The notes beneath the pieces were generated by a model. It was not told where the DNA came from. It did no database searches and saw nothing but the letters and a program-made list of their open reading frames with translations. Shown one piece after another: positions 1 to 12,488 of a DNA stretch of 64,000 bases. The stretch is from contig JAYMFD010001778.1 of NCBI GenBank assembly GCA_035771175.1, forward strand, positions 1 to 64,000, written 5' to 3'. The DNA is from Paratinospora sagittata. Its lineage: Eukaryota > Streptophyta > Magnoliopsida > Ranunculales > Menispermaceae. Numbering within the stretch: the stretch's first letter is position 1; every line of letters starts with the position of its first letter. The translations under genes were made by a program, and so were the position numbers.

Positions 1-100
1 TCACCCCAGAATAGATGGAACTCCGTTCGAACATCCCGATGAATTTTTGACCCCTAAATATCAAATTTTGGTTTAAATGAACTAAATATACTTATAAAAT
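1..100. repeat. Partial type B monomer at the window edge
   Basis: The window opens inside a B monomer, at the end of its C-run (tcaccccagaatag), and runs on to the first A monomer at 101. The array therefore continues beyond the left edge. The altered C-run resembles the caccaccccag form near 6100, 11310 and 12390, which precedes the same A variant. Confidence 0.9.
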
Positions 101-819
101 GTGTTTGAGGCAATCGCTACCAATCCACCAGATTGCTTTCTCCACCAACTCTTTGAGCGAGTCCCAATATCCTTCAAGGAAGCCCCGGAATAGATGCAAC
201 TCCGTTCCAATATCCCGGTAAATTTTTGACCCCCAAATCTCAAATTTTGGTTTAAATGAACTAAATTTACTTAGAAAATGTGTTTGAGGCAATCGCGATC
301 AATCCACCGGATTGCTTACTCCACCTACTCTTTAAGCGAGTTCCAATATCCTTCTAGCAACCCCCCCAGAATAGAAGGAACTCCGTTCGAACATCCCGAT
401 GAATTTTTGACCCCTAAATATCAAATTTTGGTTTAAATGAACTTAATTTACTTAGAAAATGTGTTCGAGGCAATCGCTACCAATCCACCAGATTGCTTTC
501 TCCACCAACTCTTTTAGCGAGTCGCAATATCCTTCTAGGAAGCCCCGGAATAGATGGAAGTCCGTTCCAATATCCCGGTGAATTTTTGACCCCCAAATCT
601 CAAATTTTGGTTTAAATGAACTAAATTTACTTAGAAAATGTGTTTGAGGCAATCGCGATCAATCCACCGGATTGCTTTCTCCACTTACTCTTTAAGCGAG
701 TCCCAATATCCTTCTATCAACCCCCCAAAATAGATGGAACTCCGTTCGAATATCCCGATGAATCTTTGACCCCTAAATATCAAATTTTGGTTTAAATGAA
801 CTAAATTTACTTAGAAAAT

Positions 820-1179
820 GTGTTCGAGGCAATCGCTACCAATCCACCAGATTGCTTTCTCCACCAACTCTTTGAGCGAGTCCCAATATCCTTCAAGGAA
901 GCCCCGGAATAGATGCAACTCCGTTCCAATATCCCGGTAAATTTTTGACCCCCAAATCTCAAATTTTGGTTTAAATGAACTAAATTTACTTAGAAAATGT
1001 GTTTGAGGCAATCGCGATCAATCCACCGGATTGCTTACTCCACCTACTCTTTAAGCGAGTTCCAATATCCTTCTAGCAACCCCCCAGAATAGAAGGAACT
1101 CCGTTCGAACATCCCGATGAATTTTTGACCCCTAAATATCAAATTTTGGTTTAAATGAACTTAATTTACTTAGAAAATG
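820..1179. repeat. AB dimer duplicate of 101-460 in unit 1a
   Basis: This pair has the same A variant (gatgcaactccg, ggtaaattt) and B variant (ttactccacc, gagttcc, agaaggaact) as 101-460. In unit 1b a different A monomer (6924-7102, ctttttgagcg, gaacatttgac) stands in its place. This is an unequal exchange inside the HOR. Confidence 0.7.
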
Positions 1180-3512
1180 TGTTTGAGGCAATCGCTACCA
1201 ATCCACCATATTGCTTTCTCCACCAACTCTTTGAGCGAGTCCCAATATCCTTCAAGGAAGCCCCGGAATAGATGGAACTCCGTTCCAATATCCCGGTAAA
1301 TATTTGACCCCCAAATCTCAAATTTTGGTTTAAAATGAACTAAATTTACTTAAAAAATGTGTTTGAGGCAATCGCGATCAATCCACCGGATTGCTTTCTC
1401 CACCTACTCTTTAAGCGAGTCCCAATATCCTTCTATCAACCCCCCAGAATAGATGGAACTCCGTTCGAACATCCCGATGAATTTTTGACCCCTAAATATC
1501 AAATTTTTGTTTAAATGAACTAAATTTACTTAGAAAATGTGTTTGAGGCAATCGCGATCAATCCACCGGATTGCTTTCTCCACCTACTCTTTAAGCGAGT
1601 TCCAATATCCATCTAGCAACCCCCAAGAATAGAGGGAACTCCGTTCGAACATCCCGATGAATTTTTGACCCCTAAATATCAAATTTTGGTTTAAATGAAC
1701 TAAATATACTTATAAAATGTGTTTGAGGCAATCGCTACCATTCCACCAGATTGCTTTCTCCACCAACTCTTTGAGCGAGTCCCAATATCCTTCAAGGAAG
1801 CCCCGGAATAGATGCAACTCCGTTCCAATATCCCGGTAAATTTTTGACCCCCAAATCTCAAATTTTGGTTTAAATGAACTAAATTTACTTAGAAAATGTA
1901 TTTGATGCAATCGCGATCAATCCACCTGATTGCTTTCTCCACCTACTCTTTAAGCGAGTCCCAATATCCTTCTAGCAACCCCCCAGAATAGATGGAACTC
2001 CGTTCGAACATGCCGATGAATTTTTGACCCCTAAATATCAAATTTTGGTTTAAATGAACTAAATTTACTTAGAAAATGTGTTTGAGGCAATCGCGATCAA
2101 TCCACCGGATTGCTTACTCCACCTACTCTTTAAGCGAGTCCCAATATCCTTCGAACAACCCCCCAGAATAGATGGAACTCTTTTCCAATATCCAGATGAA
2201 CTTTTGACCCCTAAATATCAAATTTTGGTTTAAATGAACTAAATTTACTTAAAAAATGTGTTTGAGGCAATCGCGATCAATCCACCGGATTGCTTTCTCC
2301 ACTTACTCTTTAAGCGAGTCCCAATATCCTTCTATCAACCCCCCAGAATAGATGGAACTCCGTTCGAATATCCCGATGAATTTTTGACCCCTAAATATCA
2401 AATTTTGGTTTAAATGAACTAAATTTACTTAGAAAATGTGTTCGAGGCAATCGCTACCAATCCACCAGATTTCTTTCTCCACCTACTTTTTGAGCGAGTC
2501 CCAATATCCTTCTAGGAACCCCCGGAATAGATGGAACTCCAGTCCAATATCCCGGTGAATTTTTGACCCCCAAATCTCAAATTTTGGTTTAAATGAACTA
2601 AATTTACTTAAAAAATGTGTTTGAGGCAATCGCGATCAATCCACCGGATTGCTTTCTCCACCTACTCTTTAAGCGAGTTCCAATATCCTTCTAGCAACCC
2701 CCCAGAATAGAGGGAACTCCGTTCGAACATCCCGATGAATTTTTGACCCCTAAATATCAAATTTTGGTTTAAATGAACTTAATTTACTTAGAAAATGTGT
2801 TCGAGGCAATCGCTACCAATCCACCAGATTGCTTTCTCCACCAACTCTTTGAGCGAGTCGCAATATCCTTCTAGGAAGCCCCGGAATAGATGGAAGTCCG
2901 TTCCAATATCCCGGTGAATTTTTGACCCCCAAATCTCAAATTTTGGTTTAAATGAACTAAATTTACTTAGAAAATGTGTTTGAGGCAATCGCGATCAATC
3001 CACCGGATTGCTTTCTCCACTTACTCTTTAAGCGAGTCCCAATATCCTTCTATCAACCCCCCAGAATAGATGGAACTCCGTTCGAATATCCCGATGAATT
3101 TTTGACCCCTAAATATCAAATTTTGGTTTAAATGAACTAAATTTACTTAGAAAATGTGTTCGAGGCAATCGCTACCAATCCACCAGATTGCTTTCTCCAC
3201 CAACTTTTTGAGCGAGTCCCAATATCCTTCTAGGAACCCCCGAATAGATGGAACTCCATTCCAATATCCCGGTGAATTTTTGACCCCCAAATCTCAAATT
3301 TTGGTTTAAATGAACTAAATTTAATTAAAAAATGTGTTTGAGGCAATCGCGATCAATCCACCGGATTGTTTCTCCACCTACTCTTTAAGCGAGTCCCAAT
3401 ATCCTTCTATCAACCCCCCAGAATAGATGGAACTCCGTTCGAACATCCCGATAAATTTTTGACCCCTAAATATCAAATTTTTGTTTAAATGAACTAAATT
3501 TACTAAGAAAAT

Positions 3513-3870
3513 GTGTTCGAGGCAATCGCTACCAATCCACCAGATTGCTTTCTCCACCAACTCTTTGAGCGAGACCCAATATCCTTCTAAGAATCTCCGG
3601 AATAGATGGAACTCCGTTCCAATATCCCGGTGAATTTTTGACCCCCAAATCTCAAATTTTGGTTTAAATGAACTAAATTTACTTAGAAAATGTGTTCGAG
3701 GCAATCGCTACCAATCCACCAGATTGCTTTCTCCACCAACTCTTTGAGCGAGTCCCAATATCCTTCTAGGAAGCCCCAGAATAGATGGAACTCCGTTCCA
3801 ATATCCCGGTGAATTTTTGACCCCCAAATCTCAAATCTTGGTTTAAATGAACTAAATTTACTTAGAAAAT
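3513..3870. repeat. A-A adjacent monomers (also 9437-9794)
   Basis: Two type A monomers follow each other without a B between them (3513-3691 and 3692-3870). The first has actaagaaaat before its start and gagaccc, the second gccccagaat. The same pair is present in unit 1b at 9437-9794, so it predates the 1a/1b duplication. Confidence 0.85.
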
Positions 3871-4588
3871 GTGTTTGAGGCAATCGCGATCAATCCACCG
3901 GATTGCTTTCTCCACCTACTCTTTAAGCGAGTCCCAATATCCTTCTAGCAACCCCCCAGAATAGATGGAAGTCCGTTCGAACATCCCGATGAATTTTTGA
4001 CCCCTAAATATCAAATTTTGGTTTAAATGAACTAAATTTACTTAGAAAATGTGTTTGAGGCAATCGCTACCAATCCACCAGATTGCTTTCTCCACCAACT
4101 CTTTGAGCGAGTCCTAATATCCTTCTAGGAATCCCCAGAATAGATGGAACTCCATTCCAATATCCAGGAGAATTTTTGACCCCCAAATCTAAAATTTTGG
4201 TTTAAATGAACTAAATATACTTTGAAAAAGAAATTGAGGCAATCGCGACCAATCCACCGGATTGCTTTCTCCACCTACTCTTTAAGCGAGTCCCAATATC
4301 CTTCGAACAACCCCCCAGAATAGATGGAACTCTTTTCCAATATCCAGATGAACTTTTGACCCCTAAATATCAAATTTTGGTTTAAATGAACTAAATTTAC
4401 TTAGAAAATGTGTTTGAGGCAATCGCTACCAATCCACCATATTGCTTTCTCCACCAACTCTTTGAACGAGTCCCAATATCCTTCTAGGAAGCCCCAGAAT
4501 AGATGGAACTCCGTTCCAATATCCCGGTGAATTTTTGACCCCCAAATCTCAAATCTTGGTTTAAATGAACTAAATTTACTTAGAAAAT
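3871..4588. repeat. 4-mer tandem duplication, copy 1 (718 bp)
   Basis: Four monomers (B, A, divergent B, B plus part of A in phase) are repeated directly by 4589-5306. Shared private variants are gtcctaatatcc, ccaggagaat, ctaaaattttgg, ctttgaaaaagaaatt and cttcgaacaacc. The copies differ by gaagtccg against gaactccg near 3970/4687. Confidence 0.85.
4211..4240. repeat. Most divergent monomer junction (also 4929-4958 and 10135-10164)
   Basis: Where other monomers read acttagaaaatgtgtttgagg in two halves, this one reads actttgaaaa then agaaattgagg: five substitutions within 11 nt. It is found only in three copies, at offsets 718 and 5924, all derived from one ancestral monomer. Confidence 0.8.
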
Positions 4589-5306
4589 GTGTTTGAGGCA
4601 ATCGCGATCAATCCACCGGATTGCTTTCTCCACCTACTCTTTAAGCGAGTCCCAATATCCTTCTAGCAACCCCCCAGAATAGATGGAACTCCGTTCGAAC
4701 ATCCCGATGAATTTTTGACCCCTAAATATCAAATTTTGGTTTAAATGAACTAAATTTACTTAGAAAATGTGTTTGAGGCAATCGCTACCAATCCACCAGA
4801 TTGCTTTCTCCACCAACTCTTTGAGCGAGTCCTAATATCCTTCTAGGAATCCCCAGAATAGATGGAACTCCATTCCAATATCCAGGAGAATTTTTGACCC
4901 CCAAATCTAAAATTTTGGTTTAAATGAACTAAATATACTTTGAAAAAGAAATTGAGGCAATCGCGACCAATCCACCGGATTGCTTTCTCCACCTACTCTT
5001 TAAGCGAGTCCCAATATCCTTCGAACAACCCCCCAGAATAGATGGAACTCTTTTCCAATATCCAGATGAACTTTTGACCCCTAAATATCAAATTTTGGTT
5101 TAAATGAACTAAATTTACTTAGAAAATGTGTTTGAGGCAATCGCTACCAATCCACCATATTGCTTTCTCCACCAACTCTTTGAACGAGTCCTAATATCCT
5201 TCTAGGAAGCCCCGGAATAGATGGAACTCCGTTCCAATATCCCGGTGAATTTTTGACCCCCAAATCTCAAATTTTGGTTTAAATGAACTAAATTTACTTA
5301 GAAAAT
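4589..5306. repeat. 4-mer tandem duplication, copy 2 (718 bp)
   Basis: This is the second tandem copy of 3871-4588. Unit 1b has a single equivalent at 9795-10512. The last A of this copy carries cctaatatcc and gccccgg, as in unit 1b, while copy 1 carries cccaatatcc and gccccag. The second copy is therefore closer to the form in 1b at that end. Confidence 0.85.
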
Positions 5307-6205
5307 GTGTTTGAGGCAATCGCGATCAATCCACCGGATTGCTTTCTCCACCTACTCTTTAAGCGAGTTCCAACATCCATCTAGCAACCCCCAAGAATAG
5401 AGGGAACTCCGTTCGAACATCCCGATGAATTTTTGACCCCTAAATATCAAATTTTGGTTTAAATGAACTGAATTTACTTAGAAAATGTGTTTGAGGCAAT
5501 CGCGATCAATCCACCGGATTGCTTTCTCCACCTACGCTTTAAGCGAGTCCCAATATCCTTCTAGCAACCCCCCAGAATAGATGGAACTCCGTTCGAACAT
5601 CCCGATGAATTTTTGACCCCTAAATATCAAATTTTGGTTTAAATGAACTAAATTTACTTAAAAAATGTGTTTGAGGCAATCGCGATCAATCCACCGGATT
5701 GCTTTCTCCACCTACTCTTTAAGCGAGTCCCAATATCCTTCTATCAACCCCCCAGAATAGATGGAACTCCGTTCGAATATCCCGATGAATCTTTGACCCC
5801 TAAATATCAAATTTTGGTTTAAATGAACTAAATTTACTTAGAAAATGTGTTCGAGGCAATCGCTACCAATCCACCAGATTGCTTTCTCCACCAACTTTTT
5901 GAGCGAGTCCCAATATCCTTCTAAGAACCCCCGGAATAGATGGAACTCCATTCTAATATCCCGGTGAACATTTGACCCCCAAATCTCAAATTTTGGTTTA
6001 AATGAACTAAATTTACTTAGAAAATGTGTTTGAGGCAATCGCGATCAATCCACCGGATTGCTTTCTCCACCTACTCTTTAAGCGAGTCCCAATATCCTTC
6101 TAGCACCACCCCAGAATAGATGGAACTCCGTTCGAACATCCCGATGAATTTTTGACCCCTAAATATCAAATTTTGGTTTAAATGAACTAAATATACTTAT
6201 AAAAT

Positions 6206-9200
6206 GTGTTTGAGGCAATCGCTACCAATCCACCAGATTGCTTTCTCCACCAACTCTTTGAGCGAGTCCCAATATCCTTCAAGGAAGCCCCGGAATAGAT
6301 GCAACTCCGTTCCAATATCCCGGTAAATTTTTGACCCCCAAATCTCAAATTTTGGTTTAAATGAACTAAATTTACTTAGAAAATGTGTTTGAGGCAATCG
6401 CGATCAATCCACCGGATTGCTTACTCCACCTACTCTTTAAGCGAGTTCCAATATCCTTCTAGCAACCCCCCAGAATAGAAGGAACTCCGTTCGAACATCC
6501 CGATGAATTTTTGACCCCTAAATATCAAATTTTGGTTTAAATGAACTTAATTTACTTAGAAAATGTGTTCGAGGCAATCGCTACCAATCCACCAGATTGC
6601 TTTCTCCACCAACTCTTTGAGCGAGTCGCAATATCCTTCTAGGAAGCCCCGGAATAGATGGAAGTCCGTTCCAATATCCCGGTGAATTTTTGACCCCCAA
6701 ATCTCAAATTTTGGTTTAAATGAACTAAATTTACTTAGAAAATGTGTTTGAGGCAATCGCGATCAATCCACCGGATTGCTTTCTCCACTTACTCTTTAAG
6801 CGAGTCCCAATATCCTTCTATCAACCCCCCAAAATAGATGGAACTCCGTTCGAATATCCCGATGAATCTTTGACCCCTAAATATCAAATTTTGGTTTAAA
6901 TGAACTAAATTTACTTAGAAAATGTGTTCGAGGCAATCGCTACCAATCCACCAGATTGCTTTCTCCACCAACTTTTTGAGCGAGTCCCAATATCCTTCTA
7001 AGAACCCCCGGAATAGATGGAACTCCATTCTAATATCCCGGTGAACATTTGACCCCCAAATCTCAAATTTTGGTTTAAATGAACTAAATTTACTTAGAAA
7101 ATGTGTTTGAGGCAATCGCTACCAATCCACCATATTGCTTTCTCCACCAACTCTTTGAGCGAGTCCCAATATCCTTCAAGGAAGCCCCGGAATAGATGGA
7201 ACTCCGTTCCAATATCCCGGTAAATATTTGACCCCCAAATCTCAAATTTTGGTTTAAATGAACTAAATTTACTTAAAAAATGTGTTTGAGGCAATCGCGA
7301 TCAATCCACCGGATTGCTTTCTCCACCTACTCTTTAAGCGAGTCCCAATATCCTTCTATCAACCCCCCAGAATAGATGGAACTCCGTTCGAACATCCCGA
7401 TGAATTTTTGACCCCTAAATATCAAATTTTTGTTTAAATGAACTAAATTTACTTAGAAAATGTGTTTGAGGCAATCGCGATCAATCCACCGGATTGCTTT
7501 CTCCACCTACTCTTTAAGCGAGTTCCAATATCCATCTAGCAACCCCCAAGAATAGAGGGAACTCCGTTCGAACATCCCGATGAATTTTTGACCCCTAAAT
7601 ATCAAATTTTGGTTTAAATGAACTAAATATACTTATAAAATGTGTTTGAGGCAATCGCTACCAATCCACCAGATTGCTTTCTCCACCAACTCTTTGAGCG
7701 AGTCCCAATATCCTTCAAGGAAGCCCCGGAATAGATGCAACTCCGTTCCAATATCCCGGTAAATTTTTGACCCCCAAATCTCAAATTTTGGTTTAAATGA
7801 ACTAAATTTACTTAGAAAATGTATTTGATGCAATCGCGATCAATCCACCTGATTGCTTTCTCCACCTACTCTTTAAGCGAGTCCCAATATCCTTCTAGCA
7901 ACCCCCCAGAATAGATGGAACTCCGTTCGAACATGCCGATGAATTTTTGACCCCTAAATATCAAATTTTGGTTTAAATGAACTAAATTTACTTAGAAAAT
8001 GTGTTTGAGGCAATCGCGATCAATCCACCGGATTGCTTACTCCACCTACTCTTTAAGCGAGTCCCAATATCCTTCGAACAACCCCCCAGAATAGATGGAA
8101 CTCTTTTCCAATATCCAGATGAACTTTTGACCCCTAAATATCAAATTTTGGTTTAAATGAACTAAATTTACTTAAAAAATGTGTTTGAGGCAATCGCGAT
8201 CAATCCACCGGATTGCTTTCTCCACTTACTCTTTAAGCGAGTCCCAATATCCTTCTATCAACCCCCCAGAATAGATGGAACTCCGTTCGAATATCCCGAT
8301 GAATTTTTGACCCCTAAATATCAAATTTTGGTTTAAATGAACTAAATTTACTTAGAAAATGTGTTCGAGGCAATCGCTACCAATCCACCAGATTTCTTTC
8401 TCCACCTACTTTTTGAGCGAGTCCCAATATCCTTCTAGGAACCCCCGGAATAGATGGAACTCCAGTCCAATATCCCGGTGAATTTTTGACCCCCAAATCT
8501 CAAATTTTGGTTTAAATGAACTAAATTTACTTAAAAAATGTGTTTGAGGCAATCGCGATCAATCCACCGGATTGCTTTCTCCACCTACTCTTTAGGCGAG
8601 TTCCAATATCCTTCTAGCAACCCCCCAGAATAGAGGGAACTCCGTTCGAACATCCCGATGAATTTTTGACCCCTAAATATCAAATTTTGGTTTAAATGAA
8701 CTTAATTTACTTAGAAAATGTGTTCGAGGCAATCGCTACCAATCCACCAGATTGCTTTCTCCACCAACTCTTTGAGCGAGTCGCAATATCCTTCTAGGAA
8801 GCCCCGGAATAGATGGAAGTCCGTTCCAATATCCCGGTGAATTTTTGACCCCCAAATCTCAAATTTTGGTTTAAATGAACTAAATTTACTTAGAAAATGT
8901 GTTTGAGGCAATCGCGATCAATCCACCGGATTGCTTTCTCCACTTACTCTTTAAGCGAGTCCCAATATCCTTCTATCAACCCCCCAGAATAGATGGAACT
9001 CCGTTCGAATATCCCGATGAATTTTTGACCCCTAAATATCAAATTTTGGTTTAAATGAACTAAATTTACTTAGAAAATGTGTTCGAGGCAATCGCTACCA
9101 ATCCACCAGATTGCTTTCTCCACCAACTTTTTGAGCGAGTCCCAATATCCTTCTAGGAACCCCCGGAATAGATGGAACTCCATTCCAATATCCCGGTGAA

Positions 9201-11411
9201 TTTTTGACCCCCAAATCTCAAATTTTGGTTTAAATGAACTAAATTTAATTAAAAAATGTGTTTGAGGCAATCGCGATCAATCCACCGGATTGTTTCTCCA
9301 CCTACTCTTTAAGCGAGTCCCAATATCCTTCTATCAACCCCCCAGAATAGATGGAACTCCGTTCGAACATCCCGATAAATTTTTGACCCCTAAATATCAA
9401 ATTTTTGTTTAAATGAACTAAATTTACTAAGAAAATGTGTTCGAGGCAATCGCTACCAATCCACCAGATTGCTTTCTCCACCAACTCTTTGAGCGAGACC
9501 CAATATCCTTCTAAGAATCCCCGGAATAGATGGAACTCCGTTCCAATATCCCGGTGAATTTTTGACCCCCAAATCTCAAATTTTGGTTTAAATGAACTAA
9601 ATTTACTTAGAAAATGTGTTCGAGGCAATCGCTACCAATCCACCAGATTGCTTTCTCCACCAACTCTTTGAGCGAGTCCCAATATCCTTCTAGGAAGCCC
9701 CAGAATAGATGGAACTCCGTTCCAATATCCCGGTGAATTTTTGACCGCCAAATCTCAAATCTTGGTTTAAATGAACTAAATTTACTTAGAAAATGTGTTT
9801 GAGGCAATCGCGATCAATCCACCGGATTGCTTTCTCCACCTACTCTTTAAGCGAGTCCCAATATCCTTCTAGCAACCCCCCAGAATAGATGGAAGTCCGT
9901 TCGAACATCCCGATGAATTTTTGACCCCTAAATATCAAATTTTGGTTTAAATGAACTAAATTTACTTAGAAAATGTGTTTGAGGCAATCGCTACCAATCC
10001 ACCAGATTGCTTTCTCCACCAACTCTTTGAGCGAGTCCTAATATCCTTCTAGGAATCCCCAGAATAGATGGAACTCCATTCCAATATCCAGGAGAATTTT
10101 TGACCCCCAAATCTAAAATTTTGGTTTAAATGAACTAAATATACTTTGAAAAAGAAATTGAGGCAATCGCGACCAATCCACCGGATTGCTTTCTCCACCT
10201 ACTCTTTAAGCGAGTCCCAATATCCTTCGAACAACCCCCCAGAATAGATGGAACTCTTTTCCAATATCCAGATGAACTTTTGACCCCTAAATATCAAATT
10301 TTGGTTTAAATGAACTAAATTTACTTAGAAAATGTGTTTGAGGCAATCGCTACCAATCCACCATATTGCTTTCTCCACCAACTCTTTGAACGAGTCCTAA
10401 TATCCTTCTAGGAAGCCCCGGAATAGATGGAACTCCGTTCCAATATCCCGGTGAATTTTTGACCCCCAAATCTCAAATTTTGGTTTAAATGAACTAAATT
10501 TACTTAGAAAATGTGTTTGAGGCAATCGCGATCAATCCACCGGATTGCTTTCTCCACCTACTCTTTAAGCGAGTTCCAATATCCATCTAGCAACCCCCAA
10601 GAATAGAGGGAACTCCGTTCGAACATCCCGATGAATTTTTGACCCCTAAATATCAAATTTTGGTTTAAATGAACTGAATTTACTTAGAAAATGTGTTTGA
10701 GGCAATCGCGATCAATCCACCGGATTGCTTTCTCCACCTACGCTTTAAGCGAGTCCCAATATCCTTCTAGCAACCCCCCAGAATAGATGGAACTCCGTTC
10801 GAACATCCCGATGAATTTTTGACCCCTAAATATCAAATTTTGGTTTAAATGAACTAAATTTACTTAAAAAATGTGTTTGAGGCAATCGCGATCAATCCAC
10901 CGGATTGCTTTCTCCACCTACTCTTTAAGCGAGTCCCAATATCCTTCTATCAACCCCCCAGAATAGATGGAACTCCGTTCGAATATCCCGATGAATCTTT
11001 GACCCCTAAATATCAAATTTTGGTTTAAATGAACTAAATTTACTTAGAAAATGTGTTCGAGGCAATCGCTACCAATCCACCAGATTGCTTTCTCCACCAA
11101 CTTTTTGAGCGAGTCCCAATATCCTTCTAAGAACCCCCGGAATAGATGGAACTCCATTCTAATATCCCGGTGAACATTTGACCCCCAAATCTCAAATTTT
11201 GGTTTAAATGAACTAAATTTACTTAGAAAATGTGTTTGAGGCAATCGCGATCAATCCACCGGATTGCTTTCTCCACCTACTCTTTAAGCGAGTCCCAATA
11301 TCCTTCTAGCACCACCCCAGAATAGATGGAACTCCGTTCGAACATCCCGATGAATTTTTGACCCCTAAATATCAAATTTTGGTTTAAATGAACTAAATAT
11401 ACTTATAAAAT
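6206..11411. repeat. HOR unit 1b, 29-mer (5206 bp)
   Basis: This unit runs from the cttataaaatg A monomer at 6206 to the next equivalent at 11412. It is collinear with unit 1a apart from the missing 4-mer duplication and the change near 820/6924. Small private differences from 1a include ttaggcgagt near 8594 (1a has ttaagcgagt) and gaccgccaaat near 9744. Confidence 0.85.
6924..7281. repeat. A-A adjacent monomers
   Basis: Type A at 6924-7102 (ctttttgagcg, aagaacccccgg, gaacatttg) is followed directly by type A at 7103-7281 (ccatattgc, aaatatttgac). The equivalent place in unit 1a (near 1000-1180) has a B between the As, so this junction marks a crossover specific to unit 1b. Confidence 0.8.
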
Positions 11412-12129
11412 GTGTTTGAGGCAATCGCTACCAATCCACCAGATTGCTTTCTCCACCAACTCTTTGAGCGAGTCCCAATATCCTTCAAGGAAGCCCCGGA
11501 ATAGATGCAACTCCGTTCCAATATCCCGGTAAATTTTTGACCCCCAAATCTCAAATTTTGGTTTAAATGAACTAAATTTACTTAGAAAATGTGTTTGAGG
11601 CAATCGCGATCAATCCACCGGATTGCTTACTCCACCTACTCTTTAAGCGAGTTCCAATATCCTTCTAGCAACCCCCCAGAATAGAAGGAACTCCGTTCGA
11701 ACATCCCGATGAATTTTTGACCCCTAAATATCAAATTTTGGTTTAAATGAACTAAATTTACTTAGAAAATGTGTTTGAGGCAATCGCGATCAATCCACCG
11801 GATTGCTTTCTCCACCTACGCTTTAAGCGAGTCCCAATATCCTTCTAGCAACCCCCCAGAATAGATGGAACTCCGTTCGAACATCCCGATGAATTTTTGA
11901 CCCCTAAATATCAAATTTTGGTTTAAATGAACTAAATTTACTTAAAAAATGTGTTTGAGGCAATCGCGATCAATCCACCGATTGCTTTCTCCACCTACTC
12001 TTTAAGCGAGTCCCAATATCCTTCTATCAACCCCCCAGAATAGATGGAACTCCGTTCGAATATCCCGATGAATCTTTGACCCCTAAATATCAAATTTTGG
12101 TTTAAATGAACTAAATTTACTTAGAAAAT
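11053..12129. repeat. 6-mer unit (1077 bp) bridging the first and second HOR zones
   Basis: The A variant with ctttttgagcg and aagaacccccgg recurs at 11053 and 12130, and the following cttataaaatg A variant at 11412 and 12489, both 1077 bp apart. Similarity is lost near 12840, where the second copy passes into the 23-mer HOR. A single-base deletion, ccaccgattgc, lies near 11988. Confidence 0.75.
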
Positions 12130-12488
12130 GTGTTCGAGGCAATCGCTACCAATCCACCAGATTGCTTTCTCCACCAACTTTTTGAGCGAGTCCCAATATC
12201 CTTCTAAGAACCCCCGGAATAGATGGAACTCCATTCTAATATCCCGGTGAACATTTGACCCCCAAATCTCAAATTTTGGTTTAAATGAACTAAATTTACT
12301 TAGAAAATGTGTTTGAGGCAATCGCGATCAATCCACCGGATTGCTTTCTCCACCTACTCTTTAAGCGAGTCCCAATATCCTTCTAGCACCACCCCAGAAT
12401 AGATGGAACTCCGTTCGAACATCCCGATGAATTTTTGACCCCTAAATATCAAATTTTGGTTTAAATGAACTAAATTTACTTATAAAAT

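Larger units (their letters stand above)
101..6205. repeat. HOR unit 1a, 34-mer (6105 bp)
   Basis: The A variant with cttataaaatg immediately before its start and gatgcaactccg recurs at 101 and 6206, a distance of 6105 bp. Rare variants pair between units 1a and 1b: ttgatgcaatc near 1902 and 7826, and agatttctttc near 2469 and 8392 (offset about 5923), and ctttgaaaaagaaatt near 4220 and 10144 (offset 5924). The offset falls from 6105 to 5923 because 1a has one extra AB/A step around 820-1180, where it repeats the 101-460 type. It falls to 5206 after the 4-mer duplication at 3871-5306. Confidence 0.85.

Noticed and set aside
91..101. TATA-box promoter in cttataaaatg
   Set aside because: It is a one-base variant of the ubiquitous cttagaaaatg in a subset of A monomers, with no gene downstream. 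It is used only as a HOR marker.
92..292. About 100 minus-strand open frames of about 66 codons (and a few of 79 or 108) as genes
   Set aside because: They start at TTG, span slightly more than one satellite monomer, run in every A copy in the same phase, and are lost in many copies by point stops (gtcctaat, tttaagg) or one-base indels. There is no promoter context, start ATG or unique sequence. They are by-products of the repeat.
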